Shown piece by piece: positions 33,284 through 41,113 of a stretch of DNA of 64,000 nucleotides. The position numbers and the translations under genes were made by a program. The first letter of the stretch is position 1, and every line of letters begins with the position of its first letter. The DNA is from an uncultured bacterium. Lineage in GTDB: Bacteria; Bacillota; Clostridia; Christensenellales; HGM11417. The stretch is from the NCBI GenBank assembly GCA_905215695.1, contig CAJMQN010000004.1, positions 62,001 through 126,000 on the forward strand. The letters run 5' to 3'. Under the pieces are notes generated by a model. The model made no database searches and was not told where the DNA came from. It worked only from the letters and a program-made list of their open reading frames with translations.

Positions 33284-35653
33284 TTACATTTTGAAATCAA
33301 TCGTAAATACCTTGTTTGCGGGCAGTTCCAAAACCACCGTCTTTTCCTCCGTGAGCACGAGTCCGAGGTTGTTGGGCTTGGCAATTTTTTTGGCGGATTC
33401 GGGCAGTTCCAAAACCACCTTTCTCGCCCGTCTGCTCTTTAAGGAGACCGAAAGGTTGCCCTTTCTGCGGTCGCACCAAAAACTGACTTCCACGCCCGCG
33501 GGGGTCGTCGCGCCCTCTACGCCGTATTTTTCGAGGTTGGAGAGCGGCGCGGACAAAAGACGGATTCTGTCCCCCGTGCCGTCGCACAGCCCCGCGCTCA
33601 CCGCCGCGGCGAATCCGATGTTCCCCGCGAGACTGTAAAACGCCCAGCCGTTTCCGTTGGTAAACCCTCCGCCCCGCCAATCGTTTTCGGCGGTCACAAG
33701 GTTGTTCATCATCGTATATTTCACGACGTTCTCAAGACAGGTCTCGAGTTCTTTGACCGCGCCCAACCGCGCAAAGGCAAGACCCAGCCAACCGTAGCCG
33801 AGACTCGTCATGTCACCGGGGTGCTCGAGCCGCTTGTCTGCGGCGAGCAAAAACGCTTTTTTCAACTCCTCCGTCATCGGCTCCCCGACCCAGACCGGGT
33901 ACAGGTGCGAGCACAGGCGCTGTTCGTAATTGTCCGTAAAGTCCTCGGATACGTACTCCGCAACCGCGCCGTCCGCGTTAATGCGGTAGTCGGGAATCTT
34001 GGAGAGCATATCCTTCCACTTCTCCACATCCGCGGCGCAGTCCTTGCGGTCGGCGCACTCCGCAACGAGATTGCCGAGGAGCTGTTTGGCGACGGCAAAG
34101 TCGATTGTCGCGTCGGAGGCAATCTCGAGGGAAAGCTTTTCGCCCTCTCCCGCAAAATTTCCGGGGGTATTCTCGGGGGAATAGGAGGGAACGGAACGAT
34201 ACTTTCCCCGCTTTGAGACCCGAAAGAAGTCCTCATAGAAGGTCGCAACCTCGCGCATGAACGAAATCACGCGCTCCATCGCCTTCTTGTCCCCGCTCCC
34301 CGCGGCGCAGTCGTAGAGCATATTCGCGACCCAGCCCGCGCCCGCGGTGAAGTGCAGGTTCGCCGAATCTACCGTGCCCGGGAGTCCGGTATTCGGAGAA
34401 GTGTACATCGGAAGCATGACGCCGCGGCAGTTGTACAGCCGTTGGGCGTTCTTTTTAAAGTCCGGCGTGAGCCGCTCCACGAGGTCGAGAATCGCATTCA
34501 TATGCGGGAAGAGGTTGCCCGACTTACACAGGGCGTAGAGCATCTCGAGCTCGCCCCCCGCGCTCGCCTGCGGATGCTCGGAGCGGTAGTCGCCGCACCA
34601 CAGCCCGCAGGGATTCATCGCAAGTCCCGTATCCCGCGTCGCGGAGATGAACAGATACCGCGCAAAGCCCCACAGCTTTTCGGCGAGGGCGGGAGAAACT
34701 TCCCCCTCCTTCGTACAGTCCTCAAGCAAATCCTCGCAGAATGCGTCCCGATTCTTCGCCTCGAGATTGAGTTCGCAGGACAAAAACAGCTTCGAATGCA
34801 GTTGGGTATGGCTCTTGAGCATTTTGTCATAGCTCAATTTGAGGGCGGACAGCGAAGTTTTCAGCGCCTTCCACTCCTTCTCGCGCTGGCTCTCGGTAAA
34901 CAGGCGCACCAACACGAGGATACTGCTCGCGCCCGAAATTTCAATGCCCTCCTCGGACACGCGCTGACTTCCGCCGTAATAGGAGACCTTGGCGACAGCG
35001 CCGAAGTCCGTCCCGTCGTCGCTCCTCGCGGCGAAGTACATATAATAGTTTTCGTATTTGGTATCCGCGCGCTCGGGCAGGCGGGTGAGCATGACGGGCG
35101 TGCGGTTGTTCGTCCTGTCGTGCAGGTCGAAGGACAGTTTGCAGGAGAGCTGTTTGCCGTTGATTTCATACACGACCGTGTCCGTGTCGCGGGCGACAAA
35201 GAGCGAACGCTCCACCTTGGCGTTTCCGTCCCGATAGGCGACGGAAACCTCGCCGTTCTCCATATTGACCACCCGCATATAGTCCTTGGGAGGCTTTGAG
35301 AGGGGCATTTTCACGCGCAGGTCGCAGACGGGAAGGGGGGATGCCATCTGCGGACGGTAATTCTTGGTGATGAGCGCGTCCGACAGAATGTCCTGCGCCT
35401 TCTTGGGTTCGCCCATCTCCATCGCCTTGCGGACGTCCTTGATTTTGTCGGAGACGTCCTGTAGGACAGAGGTTCTGCCCTGCCAAAGGCTGCTTGCGTG
35501 CGTCAGCATGATGCTTTCCTCTGCCGCGCCGCCCAGAACGGACGCGCCAATGAGACCGTTGCCTGCGGGAAGTCCTTCCCGCCAAAGGGCGCCCCACCAC
35601 CCCGCCGCACTGCGGAATTTCAATGCGTTTTTCGGTTTGCGAATCGTCACCAT
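33284..35653 (-). CDS. GH95-like glycoside hydrolase homologue with altered active-site residues
   Basis: The 789-residue protein has the GH95 (alpha-L-fucosidase family) layout: an N-terminal beta domain with LPAGNGLIGASVLGG and SLWQGR, a linker, an alpha-toroid catalytic domain with a SYSPEN block (general acid Glu region) and a C-terminal beta domain. The segment equivalent to the fucosidase N-x-N pair reads ASAGGELEM, and the usual D-G-N of the C-terminal active-site loop reads LAGN, so residues thought to position the catalytic water appear lost (alignment from memory). There is no signal peptide. Activity may be absent or changed. The ATG at 35653 follows GGAAGG; a GTG three codons upstream is less likely. 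It starts an operon with purB, the kinase and the esterase. Confidence 0.7.
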   Translation of the reverse strand: MVTIRKPKNALKFRSAAGWWGALWREGLPAGNGLIGASVLGGAAEESIMLTHASSLWQGRTSVLQDVSDKIKDVRKAMEMGEPKKAQDILSDALITKNYRPQMASPLPVCDLRVKMPLSKPPKDYMRVVNMENGEVSVAYRDGNAKVERSLFVARDTDTVVYEINGKQLSCKLSFDLHDRTNNRTPVMLTRLPERADTKYENYYMYFAARSDDGTDFGAVAKVSYYGGSQRVSEEGIEISGASSILVLVRLFTESQREKEWKALKTSLSALKLSYDKMLKSHTQLHSKLFLSCELNLEAKNRDAFCEDLLEDCTKEGEVSPALAEKLWGFARYLFISATRDTGLAMNPCGLWCGDYRSEHPQASAGGELEMLYALCKSGNLFPHMNAILDLVERLTPDFKKNAQRLYNCRGVMLPMYTSPNTGLPGTVDSANLHFTAGAGWVANMLYDCAAGSGDKKAMERVISFMREVATFYEDFFRVSKRGKYRSVPSYSPENTPGNFAGEGEKLSLEIASDATIDFAVAKQLLGNLVAECADRKDCAADVEKWKDMLSKIPDYRINADGAVAEYVSEDFTDNYEQRLCSHLYPVWVGEPMTEELKKAFLLAADKRLEHPGDMTSLGYGWLGLAFARLGAVKELETCLENVVKYTMMNNLVTAENDWRGGGFTNGNGWAFYSLAGNIGFAAAVSAGLCDGTGDRIRLLSAPLSNLEKYGVEGATTPAGVEVSFWCDRRKGNLSVSLKSRRARKVVLELPESAKKIAKPNNLGLVLTEEKTVVLELPANKVFTIDFKM

Positions 35654-35680
35654 ACAAGCCACCTTCCTTTTTTCACCATA

Positions 35681-35710
35681 ATCATACCATACAAACCTGT
35701 CCTTTGTAAA
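35681..35710 (-). promoter_or_regulatory. Promoter of the GH95-like-purB-kinase-esterase operon
   Basis: On the minus strand TTTACA (35705-35710) is 18 bases from TATGAT (35681-35686), which has an upstream TG (extended -10). Confidence 0.7.
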
Positions 35711-35742
35711 TGTTTCGCCCGCATTTTATCAAAAGAAATTTG

Positions 35743-35772
35743 TTGACAATGCTCCCGAAAATGTGATAAAAT
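35743..35772 (+). promoter_or_regulatory. Promoter of the PnuC-type transporter gene
   Basis: On the plus strand TTGACA (35743-35748) is 18 bases from TAAAAT (35767-35772). The predicted start near 35779 leaves a leader of about 124 bases. Confidence 0.7.
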
Positions 35773-35778
35773 TTTTGC

Positions 35779-35902
35779 AAATGAAAAAGGTTCGACCTTT
35801 GCCGCCGGGTAAAGGGGTACGCTGGCATTCGATATTCCGCGCCGTTAGGCCGTCAGAAGGTGCGGATTTGTCGGATGTTTTTCTTTTTCGGAGGTTTTTA
35901 TC
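35779..35902 (+). promoter_or_regulatory. Long structured leader of the PnuC-type gene (candidate riboswitch)
   Basis: The leader has several local stems: AAAGGT pairing with ACCTTT around TCG (start of leader), GCCG with TGGC enclosing GTA/TAC, and TCCGC with GCGGA enclosing a GCC/GGC hairpin. A T-rich stretch and GGAGG follow before the ATG. I could not match it to TPP, FMN, preQ1 or NAD riboswitch consensus motifs. It may be an undescribed regulatory RNA for a vitamin transporter. Confidence 0.35.
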
Positions 35903-36622
35903 ATGAAAAACAACCCCTTTCGCCTGCTCACGAAGTTTGAAATTTTATTGCTCTGTCTCTCCCTCTCCGCCATTCTCCTCTCTTTTTTCCTTGTCGGAAG
36001 CAGGGATTGGCTCAATCTTGCCGTTTCCCTTGTAGGAGCGCTCATGCTCATCTTCGTCTCGAAGGGAGAGGTGTTCGGTCAGGTCGTCGCGATTGCCTTC
36101 GCGTTGCTCTATGCCGCCGTGTCCTGGGGATTTACCTACTACGGAGAGGTCATTATCTGCGTATCGATGACCCTTCCCCTTGCCGTGCTCTCCCTGATTT
36201 CTTGGCTGCGGCATCCCTATGAAAAGGGAAAGACCGAGGTCAAAATCGCCCGTCTGACTAAAAAACAGGTTCTCCTCATGTTCACGCTTGCCGCCGCGGT
36301 GACGGCGGGATTCTATTTTGTGCTGAAGGCTTTTCATACGGCGAATCTTGCGGTCAGCACCGTTTCGATTACGACGAGCTTTCTCGCGTCCTGGCTGCTA
36401 CTCTTTCGCAGCCCCTTCTACGGGCTCGCCTATGCCGCAAACGACGTTGTGCTCGTCACCATGTGGATTCTTGCCGCCCTCGAGAATATCGCGTATCTGC
36501 CGATGGCAGTCTGTTTCTGCGTCTTTCTCTTCAATGATCTCTACGGGTTCTTCAACTGGTCGAGACTTCTCAAAAGACAAACAAAAAAGCCCGAAGAGAG
36601 AGCGCTCTCTTCGGACTCTTGA
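35903..36622 (+). CDS. pnuC: PnuC-family vitamin transporter (nicotinamide riboside type)
   Basis: The 239-residue integral membrane protein has about seven or eight predicted helices and the family features WLNLAVSLVGALMLIFVSKG and a C-terminal FLFNDLYGFFNWSRL. PnuC proteins move nicotinamide riboside by facilitated diffusion, while PnuT and PnuX paralogues take thiamine or riboflavin, and the exact substrate cannot be read here. It is monocistronic, with a long leader. Its last codons contain the gdhA terminator of the opposite strand. Confidence 0.85.
   Translation: MKNNPFRLLTKFEILLLCLSLSAILLSFFLVGSRDWLNLAVSLVGALMLIFVSKGEVFGQVVAIAFALLYAAVSWGFTYYGEVIICVSMTLPLAVLSLISWLRHPYEKGKTEVKIARLTKKQVLLMFTLAAAVTAGFYFVLKAFHTANLAVSTVSITTSFLASWLLLFRSPFYGLAYAANDVVLVTMWILAALENIAYLPMAVCFCVFLFNDLYGFFNWSRLLKRQTKKPEERALSSDS
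36583..36614 (-). terminator. gdhA terminator inside the 3' end of pnuC
   Basis: The minus-strand RNA pairs CCGAAGAGAG with CTCTCTTCGG around CGCT and is followed by six T residues. The stem also encodes the last residues (EERALSSDS region) of the plus-strand PnuC protein. Confidence 0.85.
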
Positions 36623-36631
36623 ATTGTTCTC

Positions 36632-37969
36632 TTATACCACGCCCTGATCCATCATGGCGCCCGCGACTTTCATGAAGCCCGCGATGTTCGCGCCCGCAAC
36701 GTAGTCGCCCTCGCGCCCGAATTCGCGCGCGGACTTGTCGATGTTCTTGAAGATATTGACCATGATGCCCTTCAGTTTCGCATCCACTTCCTCGAAACTC
36801 CAGAAGAGGCGTCCGCTAGACTGCGCCATTTCGAGAGCGGAGGTCGCAACGCCGCCGGCGTTCGCCGCCTTGCCGGGCAGAAATACGATCTTATTGTCCT
36901 GTAAATATTTGGTCGCGTCGAGAGTGGTAGGCATGTTCGCGCCCTCCGCCACGAGCTTGCACCCGTTTGCGACCAGCGATTTCGCGCCCTTCTCGTCGAG
37001 CTCGTTCTGCGTCGCGCAGGGGAGCGCAATGTCGCACTTGGTCGTCCAAATGTTCCGGCAGCCCTCGGTATAGACCGCGCCCTTGACCCGTTTCGCGTAC
37101 TCGGAAATCCGCGCGCGCTCCACTTCCTTGATCTGTTTGACGATATCGAGTTTGATTCCTTCGGCGTCATAGACAAAGCCGCTCGAGTCGCTCATCGCGA
37201 CCACCTTTGCCCCCAAGCTCTGCGCCTTTTCCGTCGCGTAAATGGCGACGTTGCCCGAACCCGAAACAACGACGGTCTTGCCCTTGAAGGAATCTCCTCT
37301 GCTGTTCAGGCACTCTTCGGCGATATAGACGAGCCCGTAGCCGGTCGCCTCCTTTCTCGCGAGACTTCCGCCGTAGGTCAATCCCCTGCCCGTCAGCACG
37401 CCGACGTGCTCGTTCGCGAGCCGCTTGTACTGCCCGAACAGAAAGCCGATTTCTCTGCCACCCACGCCGATGTCCCCGGCGGGCACGTCCGTATCCGCAC
37501 CGATATGGCGGTACAGCTCGGTCATAAAGCTCTGGCAGAAACGCATGATTTCGAGGTCGGATTTGCCCTTGGGGTCAAAGTCCGAACCGCCCTTGCCGCC
37601 GCCGATCGGGAGACCGGTCAGGCTGTTCTTGAGAATCTGCTCAAAGCCGAGGAATTTGATGATGGACAGGTTCACGGACGGATGGAAACGAATTCCGCCC
37701 TTGTAGGGTCCGATCGCGCTGTTGAACTGCACGCGGTACCCGCGGTTCACGCGGACTTTGCCCGCGTCGTCCACCCAGGGTACGCGGAACATTACCACTC
37801 TCTCGGGTTCGACAAACCGTTCGAGAAGACCCGCCTTTTCAAACTCGGGATGTTTGTCGAATACCAGCGACAGCGACTCGAGGATTTCGGTCGCAGCCTG
37901 AATAAATTCGGGCTGGTTCGGCTCCTTGTCTTTCAGTTCGGAAAGCACCTTGGAAACATAAGCGTTCAT
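36632..37969 (-). CDS. gdhA: Glutamate dehydrogenase, NADP type
   Basis: GdhA catalyses reductive amination of 2-oxoglutarate to glutamate (or the reverse). The 445-residue protein has GYRVQFNSAIGPYKGGIRFH, LPIGGGKGGSDFDPKGKS with the catalytic Lys, and a Rossmann GSGNVAIYATEKA, characteristic of the hexameric small enzyme. The ATG at 37969 follows AGAAGGAGA. Several spurious codons lie upstream in frame. It is monocistronic with its own promoter and terminator. Confidence 0.97.
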   Translation of the reverse strand: MNAYVSKVLSELKDKEPNQPEFIQAATEILESLSLVFDKHPEFEKAGLLERFVEPERVVMFRVPWVDDAGKVRVNRGYRVQFNSAIGPYKGGIRFHPSVNLSIIKFLGFEQILKNSLTGLPIGGGKGGSDFDPKGKSDLEIMRFCQSFMTELYRHIGADTDVPAGDIGVGGREIGFLFGQYKRLANEHVGVLTGRGLTYGGSLARKEATGYGLVYIAEECLNSRGDSFKGKTVVVSGSGNVAIYATEKAQSLGAKVVAMSDSSGFVYDAEGIKLDIVKQIKEVERARISEYAKRVKGAVYTEGCRNIWTTKCDIALPCATQNELDEKGAKSLVANGCKLVAEGANMPTTLDATKYLQDNKIVFLPGKAANAGGVATSALEMAQSSGRLFWSFEEVDAKLKGIMVNIFKNIDKSAREFGREGDYVAGANIAGFMKVAGAMMDQGVV

Positions 37970-38006
37970 GTTCTTTCTCCTTCTATCAAAACGATTTTCA
38001 AGGATA

Positions 38007-38035
38007 ATTTTATCATAAAACGCTCTGTATATCAA
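38007..38035 (-). promoter_or_regulatory. Promoter of gdhA
   Basis: On the minus strand TTGATA (38030-38035) is 17 bases from TAAAAT (38007-38012). AT-rich sequence lies upstream (38041-38070) and may act as an UP element. Confidence 0.75.
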
Positions 38036-38071
38036 ACATATGAAAAAATTTTTTTAAATTTTTTTATAAAA

Positions 38072-38452
38072 TCAGTCCGGCGGTCCCTGTCCGCCCCCCA
38101 ACAGCCCGGAAATACCCCCGCCCCGCGGATTCGGGTCGCAGGTCCGATTGCTCGTTACGGACTCGTTGACATAACTCTTTCCGCGGCGGCGAGTCCTTCC
38201 CCCGCCCCCCGGCGGGCTCAGCATAATCTCCACGAGAATGACGTCCTCGCCGATACGCAGAATGTTGCACCAAGGGATAAAAATGTCCTCGCTCGGGCGG
38301 AAGAAGTGAAAAGTGCGCTCCCCGGGCACGACGATACCGCAGATCGTGCCGCGGTTCGCGTTGAACACCATATCAATGATGCGCCCGAGTCGCCTTCCGT
38401 CGATGATATTGATGACGTCTTTGCACTTGAGTTCGCAAAAGGTATATTCCAT
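38072..38452 (-). CDS. YlmC/YmxH family PRC-barrel sporulation protein
   Basis: The 126-residue protein starts with a PRC-barrel (CELKCKDVINIIDGRRLGRI), the pattern of YlmC/YmxH proteins, which are conserved in spore formers and often encoded near sigE-sigG. The C-terminal 45 residues are Gly/Arg-rich and low complexity and are unusual for this family. No biochemical function is established. It lies after the sigG terminator. Confidence 0.85.
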   Translation of the reverse strand: MEYTFCELKCKDVINIIDGRRLGRIIDMVFNANRGTICGIVVPGERTFHFFRPSEDIFIPWCNILRIGEDVILVEIMLSPPGGGGRTRRRGKSYVNESVTSNRTCDPNPRGGGISGLLGGGQGPPD

Positions 38453-38540
38453 AGACCGTCCTTATCCGAAACGAAAATTCACGCCCTGTCTCTTCTGCTA
38501 TCCTATGCCGCAAGCCCGCGTAAGTTGACAAAATGCACGA

Positions 38541-38570
38541 AAAAAGGACAAACCGTAGTTTGTCCTTTTT
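38541..38570 (-). terminator. Terminator after sigG
   Basis: A perfect 13-bp stem (AAAAAGGACAAAC with its complement) with a 4-base loop is flanked by A- and T-runs, so it can act in either direction. Confidence 0.85.
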
Positions 38571-38588
38571 CGCGCGGAGACACCTTTA

Positions 38589-39353
38589 TCACATTGCTCT
38601 CCGTATCTTGTTGATCGCGTTCTTTTCGAGCCGGGAGACCTGCGCCTGCGAGATTCCCACGCTCTGCGAAATTTCCACCTGCGTCTTGCCGCTGTAATAG
38701 CGCAGATAGATGATCTGCCGCTCCCGTTCGTCGAGTTCCTCTACCGCGGACTTCAAACTCACGTTTTCCGCCCACATTTCGTCGTTGTTCTTCTCGTCGC
38801 CGATTTGGTCCATGAGCATGAGGTTGTCCTCTCCGCTGTTATAGACAGGTTCATAGAGGGAAACCAAGCTCGACACCGCGTCGAGTGCGCAGACGACTTC
38901 CTTCAGGGGCATGTCCAGCCGCTCGGAGATGTCCTCGATCCGCACGCCGTCGCAGCCCGAACGCTCGAGTTCGTCCCGGGTCTTTAAGACCTTGTAGGCG
39001 TTGTCCCGAATGCTCCGCGCGATTCGGAGCGAGTTTGTGTCCTTTAAAAATCGGCGGATTTCACCGATAATCATGGGCACCGCATAGGTCGAGAACTTGA
39101 CGTTGAATCTCTCGTCGAAGTTGTCGAGGGCTTTTATCAGCCCGATACACCCCACCTGAAAGATATCGTCCGAGTTGTCCTTGTCGCGGTAATACCTCGA
39201 AATCACCGAAAGGACAAGCCTCGTGTTCGCCGTGATAAACTGTTCCCGCGCATATTTGTCCCCCTGCTTTGCCATGAACAGAAGGGTGTCCATCTCGTCC
39301 GGTCGGTATTTGATTTCCTGGGCGTCAAAACCGCTCAAATTTACCAATCCCAT
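38589..39353 (-). CDS. sigG: RNA polymerase sporulation sigma factor SigG
   Basis: SigG is the late forespore sigma factor. The 254-residue protein has region 2 (NTRLVLSVISRYYRDKDNSDDIFQVG type), region 3 and a region 4 HTH, SGKTQVEISQSVGISQAQVSRLEK. It has no N-terminal propeptide, unlike SigE. Identity as SigG rather than SigF rests on its position after spoIIGA-sigE. The ATG at 39353 gives MGLVNLSGFDAQE, preceded by GGGAG. Confidence 0.93.
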   Translation of the reverse strand: MGLVNLSGFDAQEIKYRPDEMDTLLFMAKQGDKYAREQFITANTRLVLSVISRYYRDKDNSDDIFQVGCIGLIKALDNFDERFNVKFSTYAVPMIIGEIRRFLKDTNSLRIARSIRDNAYKVLKTRDELERSGCDGVRIEDISERLDMPLKEVVCALDAVSSLVSLYEPVYNSGEDNLMLMDQIGDEKNNDEMWAENVSLKSAVEELDERERQIIYLRYYSGKTQVEISQSVGISQAQVSRLEKNAINKIRRAM

Positions 39354-39372
39354 TCTTTCTTCTCTCCCGTAC

Positions 39373-39405
39373 AAAAAAATTAGATACACGGAATCTCCGC
39401 GTATC
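39373..39405 (-). terminator. Terminator after sigE
   Basis: The minus-strand RNA pairs GATACGCGG with CCGTGTATC (one G-U pair) and continues into TAATTTTTTT. It separates the spoIIGA-sigE transcript from sigG. Confidence 0.85.
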
Positions 39406-39452
39406 CAATATTTTGGGCGAGTGCTTTCGTTTTTATTCGTCGAAAGGAAATT

Positions 39453-40160
39453 TCAGGAAATTTTTGCGAGCTCCTTCTTTAAGCGGTACAGGATTTTTTT
39501 CTCGAGACGGGATATGTAACTCTGGGAAATGCCGAGTTGGTCGGCGACCTCCTTCTGCGTCTTTTCGTTCTTGCCGTTGATGCCGAAACGAAGTTCGATA
39601 ATCTCCTTTTCTCGACTGTTGAGTTTTTCGAGGGAACTCATGAGCATCTCTTTCTCCACCGTGGTCTCGATGTCCTTATAGACCATGTCGTTCTCGGTGC
39701 CGAGAATGTCCGACAGGAGAAGTTCGTTTCCCTCGTAGTCCACGTTCAGAGGCTCGTCGAAGGATACTTCGCTCTTGATTTTGGATATTTTCCGCAAGTG
39801 CATGAGGATTTCGTTCTCGATACAGCGGCTCGCGTAGGTTGCGAGTTTGATATTCTTCTCGAGATTGTAGGAATTTACCGCCTTGATGAGACCGATCGTC
39901 CCAACCGAAATGAGATCCTCCATATCCACGCCCGTGTTCTCGAATTTTTTGGAGATATACACCACAAGGCGCAGGTTGTGCTCGATGAGTTTGCCCTTGG
40001 CAAAACTGTCGCCGGATTCGGCGAGTTTCAGATAAAAACCTTCCTCTTCGGGCGAAAAAGGAACGGGGAGCGCCTCGCCCCCGCAGATATAATAGACAAT
40101 CTGCTCGTCAAGACGGAATGCCGACAGTACTTTTTGCAAAACATTCTTGAATTTACTCAT
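39453..40160 (-). CDS. sigE: RNA polymerase sporulation sigma factor SigE
   Basis: SigE is the early mother-cell sigma factor, made as an inactive precursor cleaved by SpoIIGA. The 235-residue protein keeps the pro-region (about residues 1-27) and the cleavage neighbourhood VYYICGGEALPVPFS, followed by regions 2 (HNLRLVVYISKKFENTGVDMEDL) and 4 (QLGISQSYISRLEKK). It lies 10 bases after spoIIGA in the same transcript. Confidence 0.96.
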   Translation of the reverse strand: MSKFKNVLQKVLSAFRLDEQIVYYICGGEALPVPFSPEEEGFYLKLAESGDSFAKGKLIEHNLRLVVYISKKFENTGVDMEDLISVGTIGLIKAVNSYNLEKNIKLATYASRCIENEILMHLRKISKIKSEVSFDEPLNVDYEGNELLLSDILGTENDMVYKDIETTVEKEMLMSSLEKLNSREKEIIELRFGINGKNEKTQKEVADQLGISQSYISRLEKKILYRLKKELAKIS

Positions 40161-40169
40161 TTTTCCACC

Positions 40170-40979
40170 TCACTTGGTCACGCAGTTTAAGAGCACGTCG
40201 CACTCCATTTTGAAGGGTTCGAAGGAGATTCCGCACCATACGCCGTCGTAGGCTGTCTCTCCGACAAAAAGTTTGTCCACCCTGAATACGGGAAGGCGTT
40301 TTGTCCCGCTCACCGTATTTATTTCTATGTACTCGATTGCCAAATTATGACAGGATAGGTCACGAAAATCGGTTATTCCGCAAATTTTGAGCGCGGTTCG
40401 GGAGGTCACCATGACCACCGGGTTTCCCTTATAAGAGAGAAGATTTCCGCTGTCGAGGTATCCCCTGACGCCGACGCTGTTTCCCGCACGTTCGATGCGC
40501 ACTTCCCTGAAAAAGTTTTCGGTCTCCCTTCGGCGGTAAAAGACCGCGAACAACTTTTTCGAGACAAAGACGACGAAGGCGACCCCCGCCACAATCAGCC
40601 CCACCGGGACGTCGAGGGAATAGTTCAACGTGCCGGAGTCTGCCGCTATCATCTGCCCGGTAAAGAGGTAAAACGCGCCGATGACCGCCCCGCCGAAGAG
40701 AAAGGTGAAGAGATAGAAGAGAAGGAGATAGACGAGGAATCGGCGTTTGCCCTTGACAATGAGAACCATTGCGACAGACAGAAGAATTTTCAGCGGGAAG
40801 GTCAGCCACACGGGGAGCGCGAAGAGCGGCAGGAAACAGGAAAAGAGCGTGCCGAGTCCCGCGGACGCGAGCGTCCGCAGTCTTGGAACTTTCTCCTTCA
40901 AGCTCCAGAACACCAGAGCGAGCAGGAGCGAATTGACCGCCATATTGTCGATGATGACGTATTCGATGTACACGCTCAT
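40170..40979 (-). CDS. spoIIGA: Sporulation sigma-E processing peptidase SpoIIGA
   Basis: SpoIIGA is the membrane-bound aspartic protease that cleaves pro-SigE. The 269-residue protein has about five N-terminal membrane helices (residues 1-150) and a C-terminal domain with GYLDSGNLLSYKGNPVV, where Asp is the catalytic residue. The ATG at 40979 (MSVYIEYVIIDN) is chosen because this N-terminus matches the family; the frame is open a little upstream. The order spoIIGA-sigE-sigG and closeness to ftsAZ are typical of Bacillota. Confidence 0.94.
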   Translation of the reverse strand: MSVYIEYVIIDNMAVNSLLLALVFWSLKEKVPRLRTLASAGLGTLFSCFLPLFALPVWLTFPLKILLSVAMVLIVKGKRRFLVYLLLFYLFTFLFGGAVIGAFYLFTGQMIAADSGTLNYSLDVPVGLIVAGVAFVVFVSKKLFAVFYRRRETENFFREVRIERAGNSVGVRGYLDSGNLLSYKGNPVVMVTSRTALKICGITDFRDLSCHNLAIEYIEINTVSGTKRLPVFRVDKLFVGETAYDGVWCGISFEPFKMECDVLLNCVTK

Positions 40980-40988
40980 AGTAGAGAA

Positions 40989-41033
40989 ATGATACCACAT
41001 GCCGACGGCGGAAATTTCGCAAGTTTTGCCGAA
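40989..41033 (-). promoter_or_regulatory. Candidate Spo0A-controlled promoter of spoIIGA-sigE
   Basis: On the minus strand a TG-extended -10 TATCAT (40989-40994) has no clear -35. A TTCGGCA sequence (41027-41033; TGCCGAA on the other strand, fitting the Spo0A box TGNCGAA) lies about 38 bases upstream of the -10. Spo0A activation of spoIIG from such a promoter is known in Bacillus and is inferred here. Confidence 0.35.
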
Positions 41034-41062
41034 AAAAGGAGCTTTCGCGGAGAAGAAAAGGG

Positions 41063-41091
41063 TTGCGTTCTTGTTGAGGATAGGTTATAAT
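41063..41091 (+). promoter_or_regulatory. Promoter of the zinc-ribbon gene
   Basis: On the plus strand TTGCGT (41063-41068) is 17 bases from TATAAT (41086-41091), about 23 bases before the start codons. Confidence 0.75.
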
Positions 41092-41113
41092 AAAATCATA
41101 AACAGGGAGGAAA

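Noticed and set aside
35810..35840. TPP riboswitch-like sequence in the pnuC leader (GGTACGCTGGCATT)
   Set aside because: It is the reverse complement of the conserved TPP motif, and the CTGAGA part is absent, so it is coincidental.
38041..38070. AT-rich repeat near gdhA as a terminator
   Set aside because: It has no G/C stem and is better explained as an upstream element of the gdhA promoter.
39354..39372. Sigma-F/G type promoter directly before sigG
   Set aside because: The best -10 match would overlap the ribosome binding site, leaving no room for a transcription start.
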